Shown: positions 32,328-41,392, counted from the first letter of the stretch. The stretch: 64,000 bases of DNA from Rhodococcus maanshanensis NBRC 100610 (GCF_001894865.1 NZ_BCXA01000021.1:62001-126000); one strand, 5' to 3'. A program made the numbers and translations. The notes: generated from the letters alone by a model not told the origin.

Positions 32328-32924
32328 TCAATCGAGAGAACCCGCGTGGATGACCCTGAGCTCGCCGCGGGTGACGGTACGTACGGTCGACACCTCCCAT
32401 GACTCGTTCTTCGCCCACCGCTCGAACGCGAGCAGCCCGGTCCTGTCGGCGGTCGCGTAGTCCGCATAGTCCATCGATCCGGACGGCACCGTGCCGGTCG
32501 CTCCCTCTGCGGCGAACCGAACTGCACCGGACCTGACCTGCCGGTACACGCGTTTGTCGAGAACCACGTCTTCGCCGGGCTCGAGGCCGGTCCCCTCGCA
32601 CCGCGTCCACAGCGTCATCTCGAGTTCGCCCTCGTCGTACTCGACCGTGAGCCGGCGACGGCCGGTCGGGCCGTCGAGCAGGTGCTCGTGCCAGCGAAAT
32701 CCCTCCTGGTCGAAATTGAACGTGCCGCGGACGACGTGGTCGACACCGGCGTACATGACGATGTCACCCTCACCGATCCGGAGCGGGTCGTACGCCTCCG
32801 GGTCGGCGGCGAGCGGATCGACTCGCGGTGGCGCACCGGAAGTGCTTGTGCGCCTGCCGAGTACGACGTTCCCGACGATCGAGACCAGAACCAACAGGGC
32901 GAGTAGAAGAATCACGACACCCAT
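32328..32924 (-). CDS. DUF4178 membrane-anchored protein
   Basis: A 198-residue protein with one N-terminal membrane segment (VVILLLALLVLVSIVGNVVL) and a soluble beta-rich DUF4178-type domain from about residue 50. Recognisable parts are VMYAGVDHVVRGTFNFDQEG, RWHEHLLDG and LTVEYDEGELEMTLW. The function of DUF4178 is unknown; some members sit next to stress or phage-shock genes. It begins 6 bases after the LuxR gene stop on the same strand, which suggests co-transcription. Confidence 0.82.
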   Translation of the reverse strand: MGVVILLLALLVLVSIVGNVVLGRRTSTSGAPPRVDPLAADPEAYDPLRIGEGDIVMYAGVDHVVRGTFNFDQEGFRWHEHLLDGPTGRRRLTVEYDEGELEMTLWTRCEGTGLEPGEDVVLDKRVYRQVRSGAVRFAAEGATGTVPSGSMDYADYATADRTGLLAFERWAKNESWEVSTVRTVTRGELRVIHAGSLD

Positions 32925-32930
32925 CCGCGG

Positions 32931-33614
32931 TCAGTCCGTCGCGCCGAGCCGCGCGATGAGCTGGGCTCGAGACCGCAGCCCCGACTTGTCGTATATGTGC
33001 TGCAGATGGGTCTTCACGGTCGGGACGCTGATGTAGAGCACACGGCCGATGTCGGCGTTCGCCGCACCCTCGCGGATGAGCCGAAGCACGTCGCGCTCGC
33101 GTTGTGTGAGCCCCCATTCGTCGACCCGCCGGGCCGCCTCGAAGGACCGTCCGGTCGTGAAGGTGTGCTCGAGGAAGTGACGTGCGTTGCCGAGCAGCTC
33201 CAGTTCACGGGGTGTGAAGTCACCTTGCTCCGACGAGCGGTGCAGGGAGACGCCTCCGACCATCTGCCCGGTGCGGTACAGGTACAGCTCCGCCTCGTAG
33301 TCCAGGCCGAGCGGAGCCATGAAGCGGCGGTGGTATTCGCCGCCGTGATAACGCTGGTGGAGATCGCGCAGGCTGACGATGCGCTTACCGGTGGCGGCGA
33401 ACCTGCGGGGGTGGAACGGGTCGAGCCGGTGGAAGAACTCTGTGTAGCGCTCGTTCCGGTCCGATTCGATCCGGTGAAAGGCGTGATCGACCGGGTTCAG
33501 GTTGGTGTCGACCGAGTAGAAGACGATCCCCGTAATCGGCACCAGCCCGGCCAGGAACCCCATCGCCTCGGACTTGAACCGGGCGAGGTCGTCGATGTCG
33601 GACCGCGGCTGCAT
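32931..33614 (-). CDS. LuxR-type transcriptional regulator
   Basis: A 227-residue regulator with an N-terminal sensory region (about residues 1-150, probably GAF-like) and a C-terminal LuxR/NarL HTH: WGLTQRERDVLRLIREGAAN, ADIGRVLYISVPTVKTHLQH and IYDKSGLRSRAQLIARLG. No receiver-domain aspartate is present, so it is not a two-component response regulator. It is divergent from the amidohydrolase operon at 33772 across about 157 bases and is the best candidate for its regulator. A GTG at 33623 is a possible alternative start. Confidence 0.85.
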   Translation of the reverse strand: MQPRSDIDDLARFKSEAMGFLAGLVPITGIVFYSVDTNLNPVDHAFHRIESDRNERYTEFFHRLDPFHPRRFAATGKRIVSLRDLHQRYHGGEYHRRFMAPLGLDYEAELYLYRTGQMVGGVSLHRSSEQGDFTPRELELLGNARHFLEHTFTTGRSFEAARRVDEWGLTQRERDVLRLIREGAANADIGRVLYISVPTVKTHLQHIYDKSGLRSRAQLIARLGATD

Positions 33615-33771
33615 GGTCCACACACACTAGTGCGGTCCGTCGGTTCCGACCAGGCCGAGCGGGGTTGGACGACCCGAGCGATCTCATCCGTTGGGTTGAT
33701 GTCGGGATGTGACCGGCGGCATAGCTTCGCAGATGCCAGACCGGGTGGACCGGTCGGGAGCGGAGGAAGCG

Positions 33772-35517
33772 ATGACCAACACGATTGTCACCGGCGGACG
33801 GGTCCTCACACTCGACCCCGGGGTTCCCGAGGCCGAGGCGCTGGTTCTGGCCGACGGCCGGGTGCTCGCGGCGGGGCCCACCGATGAGATGACGAGCCTG
33901 GCCGGTCCGGGCGCACAGCGCATCGACGCCGAGGGCGGCACCGTGATGCCGGGCCTGGTCGACACGCACCCGCATGTGATGCACTTCGGCACCCTCGCCG
34001 GTGGGCTCGTCGATCTCACCGATGCCGTCGACCACGCCGACATCGTCGAACGGATCCGGGCCAGGGCCGCGACGACACCGCCCGGCGAGTGGATCATGTG
34101 CACGCCGGTCGGCGAACCGCACTACTTCATCCGTCGCTCGGAGCAGGATCTGCTCGAACGACGCCTGCCGGACCGGTGGACCCTCGACCGCGCGACCGAG
34201 GCGCATCCGGTGATGATCCAGGCGTGGGCACCGAAGATGCCGAACGTGGTGGCGTTCAACAGCGCCGGGCTGCGTGCCGTGGGACTGACCGCCTTCATCC
34301 CGGATCGGGTCTGCGATGTGGACCTGGAGAAGGACGAGTCCGGCGACCTCACCGGAATCCTGCGAGGCCCGGTCACCAACTACTACACCTACGACCCGTT
34401 CTGGGGTCAGATCCTGATGAAGCTTCCGCCGCCGAACCTCGAGAACGCGGCCGCAGGCACGCTCGCCGAGATGGCGCGGTTCTCGGCCCAGGGCGTGACC
34501 ACGGTATACGAGGGCCACGCCATGGAACCCGAGCACATCGCCCTCTACCGCCACCTGCGGGCGAGCGACGCGCTCACCCTGCGCGTGATGGCGACCTTCG
34601 ACGTCGAGTCGGTCATCTTCTACCCCTTCGATCCGCTCACCCTCGACGAATTCACCGAGCGTCTAGGGCATTTCGCGGGCGAGGCGATGAACCTCGACGA
34701 CGACATGCTTCGCATCAACGGGATGACGATGAGCCCGGGCGGGCCGTGCTTCTCCGGTTACTTCGCCACCTACCAGCCGCACCTGAATCCGTTCGGGAGA
34801 CAGACCCGCGGCGTCCGGTTCCTCTCCACGGAGAAGGAGGAGGCCTTCGTCCGGTTCTGCGCGGAGCACGGGATCCGCGCGAACATGTGCATGGGTGCGT
34901 TCCGTGAGCACGACGAATTCCTCGACATCGCGGAGCGGGTGGCCCGCGAGCACGATTTCCGCGATCGGAACTGGGTCCTGCAGCACGCCATCACCATCAC
35001 CCCCGCCCAGGTACGGCGGTACGCCGACCTCGGCTTCCAGGTCACGACCTCGGCCGGATTCGCCTGGGGCAAGGGCAAGATGTACGGCGAGCGGATGGGC
35101 GAGCAGGTCTGGCGCGACCTCGAACCACTCAAGCGTCTGGTCGACGCCGGCCTCGAGCTGGGCGGTGGCACCGACTGGGGGCCCAAGAACCCTTGGGAGC
35201 AGATCGAACTCGCTCAGACGCACCGCTTTGCCGGCTGCGATCACCGCAACGACGGGCCGGATCAGGTGCTCACCCGCGCCGAGGCGCTGTCCATGTGGAC
35301 GACCGGCGCCGCGAAGGTCATCGGGTGGTCGGACGTGGGCTCGCTCGCTCCCGGCAACCAGGCCGACGTCCTCATCGTCGACCGCGATCCGTTGCGCTGC
35401 GATATCGACGACCTCGCGGACACGAAGGTGCTCCGGACGATGCTGGGCGGGCACACCGTGTACGACAGCGGAGACCTCTCCTCGCCCGCCGACGAGGCGA
35501 CGGCGGTGGCGCGATGA
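33772..35517 (+). CDS. amidohydrolase family protein (YtcJ/amidohydrolase_3 type)
   Basis: A 581-residue metal-dependent hydrolase. The TIM-barrel metal site begins with HPH in MPGLVDTHPHVMHFG; further features are GVTTVYEGHAME, WVLQHAITIT and GTDWGPKNPWEQIE near the C-terminus, where the metal aspartate is expected. This family hydrolyses amide or related C-N bonds in varied small molecules. The ATG follows a GGAGGA site. Its stop overlaps the start of the M20 peptidase gene (ATGA), so it starts a three-gene catabolic operon with M20 and nitrilase members. Confidence 0.9.
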   Translation: MTNTIVTGGRVLTLDPGVPEAEALVLADGRVLAAGPTDEMTSLAGPGAQRIDAEGGTVMPGLVDTHPHVMHFGTLAGGLVDLTDAVDHADIVERIRARAATTPPGEWIMCTPVGEPHYFIRRSEQDLLERRLPDRWTLDRATEAHPVMIQAWAPKMPNVVAFNSAGLRAVGLTAFIPDRVCDVDLEKDESGDLTGILRGPVTNYYTYDPFWGQILMKLPPPNLENAAAGTLAEMARFSAQGVTTVYEGHAMEPEHIALYRHLRASDALTLRVMATFDVESVIFYPFDPLTLDEFTERLGHFAGEAMNLDDDMLRINGMTMSPGGPCFSGYFATYQPHLNPFGRQTRGVRFLSTEKEEAFVRFCAEHGIRANMCMGAFREHDEFLDIAERVAREHDFRDRNWVLQHAITITPAQVRRYADLGFQVTTSAGFAWGKGKMYGERMGEQVWRDLEPLKRLVDAGLELGGGTDWGPKNPWEQIELAQTHRFAGCDHRNDGPDQVLTRAEALSMWTTGAAKVIGWSDVGSLAPGNQADVLIVDRDPLRCDIDDLADTKVLRTMLGGHTVYDSGDLSSPADEATAVAR

Positions 35518-36830
35518 ACAACACCGCATCCGACCGGGTGAGCGCCCGGATCGACGCCCTCGGCGACGAACTGCTGGCCACGCTGTCCACCGCCATCGGA
35601 ATCCGCAGCATCAACCCCACCTATGCCGATCAGGACTACGAAAGCCTCGTCGGCGGCGAGACCGAGGTCTCGCAGCTGCTCGCCGGCATCTACCGGGAGG
35701 CGGGGGCCGAGGTGGAGTTGTTCGGTGAGGCCCCGGGCCGCGACAACGCCGTCGGTGTCGTCGCAGGCAGCGGTGGCGGTCGCTCACTGGTCTTCAACGG
35801 GCACGTCGACGTCGTGCCCGCCGACAACGCAGACGCGTGGACCCACGACCCCTTCACCGCCGTCGTCGCCGATGACCACCTGTGGGGACGCGGCTCGGTG
35901 GACATGAAGAGCGGGTTGGTGGCCCAGGCGTTCGCGGCCCGTGCTCTGCGGGAGGCGGGCGTCCGGTTGCGGGGTGACCTGATCCTGCAGGCCGTCGCGG
36001 GTGAGGAAAACCTGGAGCACCACATGGGCACCTCCGCCGTTCTCGAGCGCGGCTACCTCGGAGATGCCGCGATCGTGGCGGAGCCGACCGGTGCCTCGCG
36101 GCCCCTGTCGGTCATGCCGGCCACCCCGGGGGTGCTCGTCTTTCGGATCGACGTGACGGGCAAGTCGGCACACGCGTCGATGCGTTCGCGGATGCTCGCC
36201 GAGCGCAGCGACCACCCGGTCGCCTCGAGCGCCATCGACTCGGGCCTCGCCGTGCACGAGGCGTTGCGCCGACTCGAGTCCGAATGGGTGAGCACCAAGA
36301 TCGATCCGTTGTTCACGCCCGGTCAGTTCACCATCGGCCTCGACGTGATCGACGGCGGAGCGGGCGGCAGCCGCAACGTCGCATTCATCCCGGACGAGAT
36401 GGCCCTCGAATACGCGGTGTTCTACCCGCCCGCGGCCGAGCTGTCCGACGTCCAGGGTGAGATCGAGGGTGCGGTGGCCGGCACCGCGGCGCGGGATCCG
36501 TGGATGCGAGCCCATCCGCCGGCGATCACCTGGCAGATGCACTACCCGGGTGGCCGCACCGATGGGGACCACCCGTTCTGCCTGACCGTTGCCGGCGCAC
36601 GCACCAGGGCGGCCGCGCACACGCGGCTCGCCGGGGCGCCCGATGTGATGCCGTTCCCATCAGCGACCGACCTCACCTGGCTGTCCCGCGCAGGTATCCC
36701 AACCGTCGGCCTCGGACCGGGCAGCCTTGGCATGGCGCACGCCGTCGACGAGCGCTGCGCGATTGACGAAATCATGTGCGCAGCAAAAACATATGCACTC
36801 GTGGCAATCGAGTGGTGCGGTGTCGAATGA
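35514..36830 (+). CDS. M20 family metallopeptidase/deacylase (ArgE/DapE-like)
   Basis: A 438-residue zinc hydrolase. Metal ligands are seen in FNGHVDVVPAD (H and D of HxD), GRGSVDMKSG (bridging D) and AGEENLEHH (general base and ligand glutamates); the dimerisation insert lies between about residues 190 and 320, and the last histidine is in GMAHAVDE. It removes an acyl or carbamoyl group from an amino-acid-like substrate. The start overlaps the amidohydrolase stop, and the next gene's GTG lies inside this gene's end, so all three are coupled. Confidence 0.92.
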   Translation: MNNTASDRVSARIDALGDELLATLSTAIGIRSINPTYADQDYESLVGGETEVSQLLAGIYREAGAEVELFGEAPGRDNAVGVVAGSGGGRSLVFNGHVDVVPADNADAWTHDPFTAVVADDHLWGRGSVDMKSGLVAQAFAARALREAGVRLRGDLILQAVAGEENLEHHMGTSAVLERGYLGDAAIVAEPTGASRPLSVMPATPGVLVFRIDVTGKSAHASMRSRMLAERSDHPVASSAIDSGLAVHEALRRLESEWVSTKIDPLFTPGQFTIGLDVIDGGAGGSRNVAFIPDEMALEYAVFYPPAAELSDVQGEIEGAVAGTAARDPWMRAHPPAITWQMHYPGGRTDGDHPFCLTVAGARTRAAAHTRLAGAPDVMPFPSATDLTWLSRAGIPTVGLGPGSLGMAHAVDERCAIDEIMCAAKTYALVAIEWCGVE

Positions 36831-38016
36831 CAGCGATCGGCGCGGGTCCCCCGCGCCGATCGCCCCGTACATGGCGGTCGGGCTCTCGACGATCGTGCAC
36901 GGCATCGGCTCCCGCAAACACATCGCCCGCAACCTCGACACCATCGAGGATGCGATCCACGGTGCGGTGTCGACGGTGGGGATCAATCTGCCGGTGAAGA
37001 TCATCGCGCTGGCGGAGGGAGCGCTCACAGGTTTCACCGACGAGGTCTTCGACCTTCCGCACGCGCGCAGCGCACGCGAGCTCTTCATAGACATCCCCGG
37101 TCCGGAAACCGATCGGCTCGCTGACCTCGCCCGGCTGTACGAGACCTACATCATCGTCCAGTGCAAGGCCCGCTGGCCCGAGATCATCGACGACCGGTTC
37201 TTCAACATGATGGTGGTGATCTCACCGCAAGGCGAGATAGTGCACAGGGCGGCGAAAAACCATGTGTGGTGCCGGGAACACTCGTGCACCCCGCACGACG
37301 TCTACGACCGCTGGGTCGAGCTCTTCGGGGACGGGATCGAGGCGTTCTACCCGGTCCTGCGCACCCCGGACATCGGGAACATCGGGACCATCTGCTGCAG
37401 CGACGGCGAGTATCCGGAGGCGGTGCGCGCCCTCGCCTTCAACGGGGCCGAGGTCGTGTACCGACCCAGTGAGGCCGTGCCGATGACCCAGCTGGGTCAC
37501 GAACCCGGCGGCACCTGGCTGCTGCAGAATCGGGCGCACGCCCAGTTCAACGGGGTCTACATGCTGTGTCCGAACGTCGGTCCGGTCTACACGACGCCGG
37601 ACGCGGAACACCCGCTCGACATCGGCGGCGGCCATTCGCACGTCGTCGACTACCTCGGCACGGTCATCGGGCACACCGCGTCGGGCGCGAACAGCATCGT
37701 CGCGGGGATGATCGACATCGAGGCGCTGCGCCAGTTCCGGGTGATGAACCTGAACTCGAACTGGCTCAAGGACGTCCGCACCGAACTGTTCCGCCGGATG
37801 TACGACCGGCCGATCCATCCGGCCAACCTGTGGCTCCATCGGGAACCCGCCAGGCACGCAGCGGCCGACGAGATCTACCGGGGCAACATCCGGCGCCTCG
37901 TCGAGCGCGGAACCTACACCGCTCCGACGCATGACTTTCCGGGCGCACGGTACATCGAGCCGCCAGGGGGTGACGATGTCGACGCAATCCTGGCCCGGTG
38001 GACCGGCGGTGATTGA
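36820..38016 (+). CDS. nitrilase superfamily amidohydrolase (amidase-like)
   Basis: A 398-residue carbon-nitrogen hydrolase. The catalytic triad is visible as Glu in IIALAEGALTG, Lys in HRAAKNHVWC and Cys in GTICCSDGEYPE. The protein is longer than most nitrilases, with an extended C-terminal helical region (WLKDVRTELFRRMYDRPIHP). I chose the GTG at 36820, which overlaps the M20 gene by 11 bases; in-frame codons farther upstream lie inside M20, and the next ATG (36871) would cut the first strand. It would hydrolyse a linear amide or nitrile, most likely the product or precursor of the other two hydrolases. Confidence 0.88.
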   Translation: MSNDSDRRGSPAPIAPYMAVGLSTIVHGIGSRKHIARNLDTIEDAIHGAVSTVGINLPVKIIALAEGALTGFTDEVFDLPHARSARELFIDIPGPETDRLADLARLYETYIIVQCKARWPEIIDDRFFNMMVVISPQGEIVHRAAKNHVWCREHSCTPHDVYDRWVELFGDGIEAFYPVLRTPDIGNIGTICCSDGEYPEAVRALAFNGAEVVYRPSEAVPMTQLGHEPGGTWLLQNRAHAQFNGVYMLCPNVGPVYTTPDAEHPLDIGGGHSHVVDYLGTVIGHTASGANSIVAGMIDIEALRQFRVMNLNSNWLKDVRTELFRRMYDRPIHPANLWLHREPARHAAADEIYRGNIRRLVERGTYTAPTHDFPGARYIEPPGGDDVDAILARWTGGD

Positions 38017-38049
38017 GGACGGCATCGGCCGACCTCCGTCGGCCACCTA

Positions 38050-38209
38050 GGCTGCGAATCCATCACGATCCGGACGTCGGACGGATCCCGGTGATGATGG
38101 TGTAGAGCTCGATGACGACGCCGTCCTTGATGCGAGCGTGTCCATGCCGGTGACCATCTGCTGGTCGGCGGAGCCGTACCGGAAGCCCGAGGTGGCCGAT
38201 GTCACGTCC
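38050..38209 (-). pseudogene. degenerate SnoaL/NTF2-like fragment
   Basis: Read on the minus strand, one frame gives TSGFRYGSADQQMVTGMDT and a shifted frame continues with RIKDGVVIELYTIITGI, which together resemble the C-terminal half of a small SnoaL-like protein. The 5' half is absent; the fragment abuts the tetR stop. It is probably a relic cut off when the tetR/dehalogenase pair was placed here. Confidence 0.35.
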
Positions 38210-38833
38210 TCACATCTCCACGGTGGGGCTCGCTGGAAGGGCGACGCCGCGCAGGTAGGCGGTGAGGATGGATTCCGGAGAGATGGTCTCTCGGATGATC
38301 GTTCGCTGGAACACCAGGGAATCCGTGAGGGAGATCAGCTCCTCGACCCGTTCGTCGGAATCTGGCAGACCTGCCCTGGCGAGCAACGTCGCTGTCACTT
38401 CTCGGGTGATGGCGTGGACTTCGGACTGTGTCGTCAGCTTTCCTCGAAGTAGTGGTACGTCATCGAGTTCGAGAATGAGTGCGTAGCGGGCCCTCATGTC
38501 GTCGCGGCGGTCCGCGAGCGTCTCGACGAGTGCGGTGATCACACCCGCAAGCTCAGCGATGCTCAGTTGGCGTTCACTCCGGGACGTTGCGTTCAGCGAG
38601 TCCGCAGCTTGCTTGGCGTCAGCTATCGCGCGTTCGGCCAGCGTGTCGACGATGAGTTCGAGTAGCGCAAGCCGGGTTCTTGCGTGGTGCGAGGTCGCCC
38701 CCTGTGGAATCCCTGCCGCTTTGTCGACGCCTCGGTGCGTGAGCGCGCGAAGGCCATCGCGGGCAATGATTTGAATGGCGCTGTTGGCGATCAGTTCCCG
38801 GCGCTCATGGCCACCGGCTGCTCCTGTAGACAC
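38210..38833 (-). CDS. TetR family transcriptional regulator
   Basis: A 207-residue TetR protein. The HTH is ELIANSAIQIIARDGLRALT followed by HRGVDKAAGIPQGATSHH. The rest is helical, without a recognisable ligand motif. It starts with GTG at 38833 and diverges from a haloalkane-dehalogenase-like gene. Two GCTACA-N2-TGTAGC palindromes lie in the 122-base gap, the first only 9 bases from the tetR start, which fits autoregulation and repression of the hydrolase gene. Confidence 0.9.
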   Translation of the reverse strand: MSTGAAGGHERRELIANSAIQIIARDGLRALTHRGVDKAAGIPQGATSHHARTRLALLELIVDTLAERAIADAKQAADSLNATSRSERQLSIAELAGVITALVETLADRRDDMRARYALILELDDVPLLRGKLTTQSEVHAITREVTATLLARAGLPDSDERVEELISLTDSLVFQRTIIRETISPESILTAYLRGVALPASPTVEM

Positions 38834-38841
38834 AACCCGAT

Positions 38842-38855
38842 GCTACAGGTGTAGC
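38842..38855. promoter_or_regulatory. TetR operator 1
   Basis: GCTACA-GG-TGTAGC, perfect 6-bp arms, 9 bases upstream of the tetR GTG. The same core recurs 30 bp away. Confidence 0.7.
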
Positions 38856-38866
38856 GTGTTGAACAT

Positions 38867-38890
38867 CTGGCGCTACAGATGTAGCGCCAG
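38867..38890. promoter_or_regulatory. TetR operator 2
   Basis: CTGGCGCTACA-GA-TGTAGCGCCAG, perfect 11-bp arms around the same TACA-N2-TGTA core as operator 1. Centre-to-centre distance to operator 1 is 30 bp, about three helical turns. Confidence 0.75.
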
Positions 38891-38955
38891 CCGTGCGCGG
38901 GTTGCCGTCCCTATCGCACGACGTGGAGAAAGTAGTCAGACGAGGAGGGTGCCCG

Positions 38956-39816
38956 ATGCTGATCGATTTCGTTCCCGACGAGACCCTGTACCCGTTCGAG
39001 TCACGCTGGTTCGACTCGTCAGCCGGTCGAGTGCACTACATCGACGAGGGGGCCGGGCCGCCGATTCTGTTCTGCCACGGCTCCCCGACGTGGAGCTTCC
39101 TCTACCGCCACATCGTGAAGGGCCTGCGCGATCGGTACCGGTGCATCGCCATCGACTACCTGGGCTTCGGATTGTCGGAGCGGCCCGCCGATTTCGGCTA
39201 CAGGATCGCCGAACACACGACGGTCCTCGGCGAACTGATCGACCATCTTCAACTGGACGACCTCATCCTGATGGGGCAGGACTGGGGTGGACCCATCGGA
39301 CTGGGCGCGGCAACCGCGCGGGCGGATCGAGTCAGAGGGATCGTGTTGGGCAACACGGTGTTCTGGCCGATCGAGCCACTGGCGAATCGGGCTTTCAGCG
39401 TGATTCTGGGCAGTCGCCCCATGCAACGGCGCATACTCGAGCGGAACCTCCTCGTGGAGCGCTTCCTACTCGGGGAACTCGGCGGCAAACTCACCGAGGC
39501 AGAGGCAGACCACTACCGCATGGTGCAACCCACGGAGGTAGCACGACGTGGACTCACGGTCATGCCCAAGGAAATTCGCGCCGCACGTCCGCTGTTGGAC
39601 CAACTCGCCCAAGACGTGCCCGCCCTACTGGGGCACAAGCCGACTCTCGCAGTATGGGGGATGCGGGATGTGGTGTTCCGCCCGAAAGCGTGTCTCCCGC
39701 GTATACATGACGCATTCGCCGACCTCGACGTCGTCGAGCTACCCCGTGCACAGCATTTCATCCAGGAACAGGCACCAGGCGAGATCATCTCGGCCATCGT
39801 GAATCGGTTCCCGTGA
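38956..39816 (+). CDS. alpha/beta hydrolase, haloalkane dehalogenase-like
   Basis: A 286-residue alpha/beta hydrolase. The oxyanion segment is FCHGSPTWSFLYRH, the nucleophile motif is MGQDWGGPIG with Asp instead of Ser (the mark of haloalkane dehalogenases and epoxide hydrolases), a later acid is likely in WGMRDVVF and the catalytic histidine is in RAQHFIQEQ. The Trp after the nucleophile is a halide ligand in true dehalogenases. Epoxide hydrolase activity cannot be excluded. ATG 38956 lies behind GAGGAGG. Control by the divergent TetR through two palindromes is likely, which suggests induction by its substrate. Confidence 0.85.
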   Translation: MLIDFVPDETLYPFESRWFDSSAGRVHYIDEGAGPPILFCHGSPTWSFLYRHIVKGLRDRYRCIAIDYLGFGLSERPADFGYRIAEHTTVLGELIDHLQLDDLILMGQDWGGPIGLGAATARADRVRGIVLGNTVFWPIEPLANRAFSVILGSRPMQRRILERNLLVERFLLGELGGKLTEAEADHYRMVQPTEVARRGLTVMPKEIRAARPLLDQLAQDVPALLGHKPTLAVWGMRDVVFRPKACLPRIHDAFADLDVVELPRAQHFIQEQAPGEIISAIVNRFP

Positions 39817-39974
39817 GTCTTCGTGGCGGCCGGACGCTCCCCGAAACAACCAGGTGACGAGCGTGGCGGACCGCGGAGGTCTCAGCCGGCTGTCACCGGG
39901 GCGGAGGCGAGGGCGGCGGCCAGGTGGCGGGCCTGCTGTAGCCACTGGGCGCGGGTCCGATCGCCTCGATCAGG

Positions 39975-40715
39975 TCACTGACGGGTCAGCCACTCCGACA
40001 ACCGCGTCTGCGCGAGGCGCGCGCCCGCACCGGGCAGCAGCTCGCGGTCCGGCGCCGCCCCGAAATATCGCGCCTGCGGATCGGTGATCACCTCGCGCGG
40101 ATCGTGTCGTGCGGCCAGCACGGTGCGGATCCACTGGTCGAGGCCGAACACCTCCGGCCCCGCCACCTCGACGGCGCCGTTCAGCGGGGCGCCCACCGCG
40201 GTTTCTCCGACGGCGGCCGCCACTTCTTCGGCGGCAATCGGTTGCACACCGGCACCGGGCAGCCGCACCTTGCCGTCGGTGGTCGCGGAATCCGCTATGC
40301 TCCCGGCGAATTCGAAGAACTGGGTGGCGTGCACGAGCGAGTACGGCAGGCCCGAACCCTCGATCAGCTCCTCCTGCGCCACCTTCGCCCGGAGGTATCC
40401 GGACTCCGGCAGCCGGTCGGTGCCCACCACCGACAGCGCCACATAGTGACCGACGCCGGCCTCGCGGGCAGCGTCGAGCAGATTCGCGGTAGAGGTCCGG
40501 AAGAACGTCATGACATCGTCGTCGGCGAACGACGGCGAATTGGAGACATCGATCAGAACGTTCGCGTCCCGCAGCACCTCCTTCACTCCCTCACCGGTCA
40601 GCGTGTTCACACCCGTGCTCGGGGCAGCCGGAACCGCTTGATGGCCCTGCTCATTCAGCCGTGCGACGAGCTTCGAGCCGATCAGACCGGTGCCTCCGAT
40701 GACGACGATCTTCAT
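39975..40715 (-). CDS. NAD(P)-binding SDR/NmrA-like protein
   Basis: A 246-residue atypical short-chain dehydrogenase. The N-terminal cofactor loop is IVVIGGTGLIGSKLVARLNE; VGHYVALSVVGTDRLPESGY and YSLVHATQFFEF are typical of the NmrA-like/atypical-SDR group that often sense or reduce quinones or bind NADP as regulators. The canonical YxxxK is not obvious, so a redox-sensing role is as likely as catalysis. ATG 40715 has GGAAGG eight bases upstream; the ATG at 40721 is too close to that site. Confidence 0.82.
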   Translation of the reverse strand: MKIVVIGGTGLIGSKLVARLNEQGHQAVPAAPSTGVNTLTGEGVKEVLRDANVLIDVSNSPSFADDDVMTFFRTSTANLLDAAREAGVGHYVALSVVGTDRLPESGYLRAKVAQEELIEGSGLPYSLVHATQFFEFAGSIADSATTDGKVRLPGAGVQPIAAEEVAAAVGETAVGAPLNGAVEVAGPEVFGLDQWIRTVLAARHDPREVITDPQARYFGAAPDRELLPGAGARLAQTRLSEWLTRQ

Positions 40716-40987
40716 GCTCATTCCTTCCGTTCGGGAATTCCTTCAGGGTGAGCGAGATTCCCCTCCAGTCAGGACAGGAGGGGCGGCGATTCCGTCGCAG
40801 CACCTCCTGTCGAGTTGCCGTTTCCAACGTGAGTGACCTGTGTCAGCCTGCCCGCCGACCTCGCCCGACGGCAGCAAGCTGTCGTCGGCCGAGGTCTGGC
40901 TTGGTCATTTCAGGGTAGGCCGGTGACCATGCAGATCACAGCGATCCGAGCCCGGGCCGCGGCCGGTCGCGACCAGTGAGTCCGCGC
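40716..40987. other. intergenic stretch without recognisable gene
   Basis: Contains a 7-bp-arm hairpin CCCCTCC...GGAGGGG (40760-40783) but no convincing coding frame. It separates the SDR-like gene from the DUF4259 gene on the same strand. Confidence 0.5.
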
Positions 40988-41392
40988 TCAGCTCAGCGCC
41001 CTGAGGCTCTCCACCCTGCTCAGGATCGGTGACCGCCACGTCTCGAGATCCTCTGGGCCGTTCTCGGCCCACAACTCGTGCAGCTCCGATATGTCGCTGT
41101 CAGCGATCACGCGTTCGAGCGTCGTGACGATCCAGGCACGCTGCGCCGGGGTCAAGGACCCTACATACGTTGCGGCATCGATGCCGTCGAGCTGCGGCGG
41201 TGACGGCCGGAGTCCGTGTGCCACCGCGACGACCTCCGCAAGCGCGATGGCGGCCTCCGCGTCGTGCGACTCGACGTAGTCCTCGTCGGCGTGCCGACAA
41301 AAGTCGTCGATGTCGAAGTCACCGGCCCGAAGGGCGGCTAGCAGGTCGAGCGCACCGTCGTTCTCGAACGGTCCCGAACCCCAAGTCCCCAT
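40988..41392 (-). CDS. DUF4259 domain protein
   Basis: A 134-residue acidic cytoplasmic protein that starts MGTWGSGPFENDGALDLLA, the N-terminal pattern that defines DUF4259 (GxWGxGxFxNDxAxD). The middle has AAIALAEVVAVAHGLRP and the end NGPEDLETWRSPIL. Members occur next to toxin-immunity and regulatory genes in many bacteria, but no function is established. It lies 87 bases downstream of the PrmC-like gene on the same strand. Confidence 0.88.
   Translation of the reverse strand: MGTWGSGPFENDGALDLLAALRAGDFDIDDFCRHADEDYVESHDAEAAIALAEVVAVAHGLRPSPPQLDGIDAATYVGSLTPAQRAWIVTTLERVIADSDISELHELWAENGPEDLETWRSPILSRVESLRALS

Noticed and set aside
40929-40979. 16-codon frame MQITAIRARAAAGRDQ
   Set aside because: No homology, no downstream gene in the right orientation, probably chance or a gene relic.
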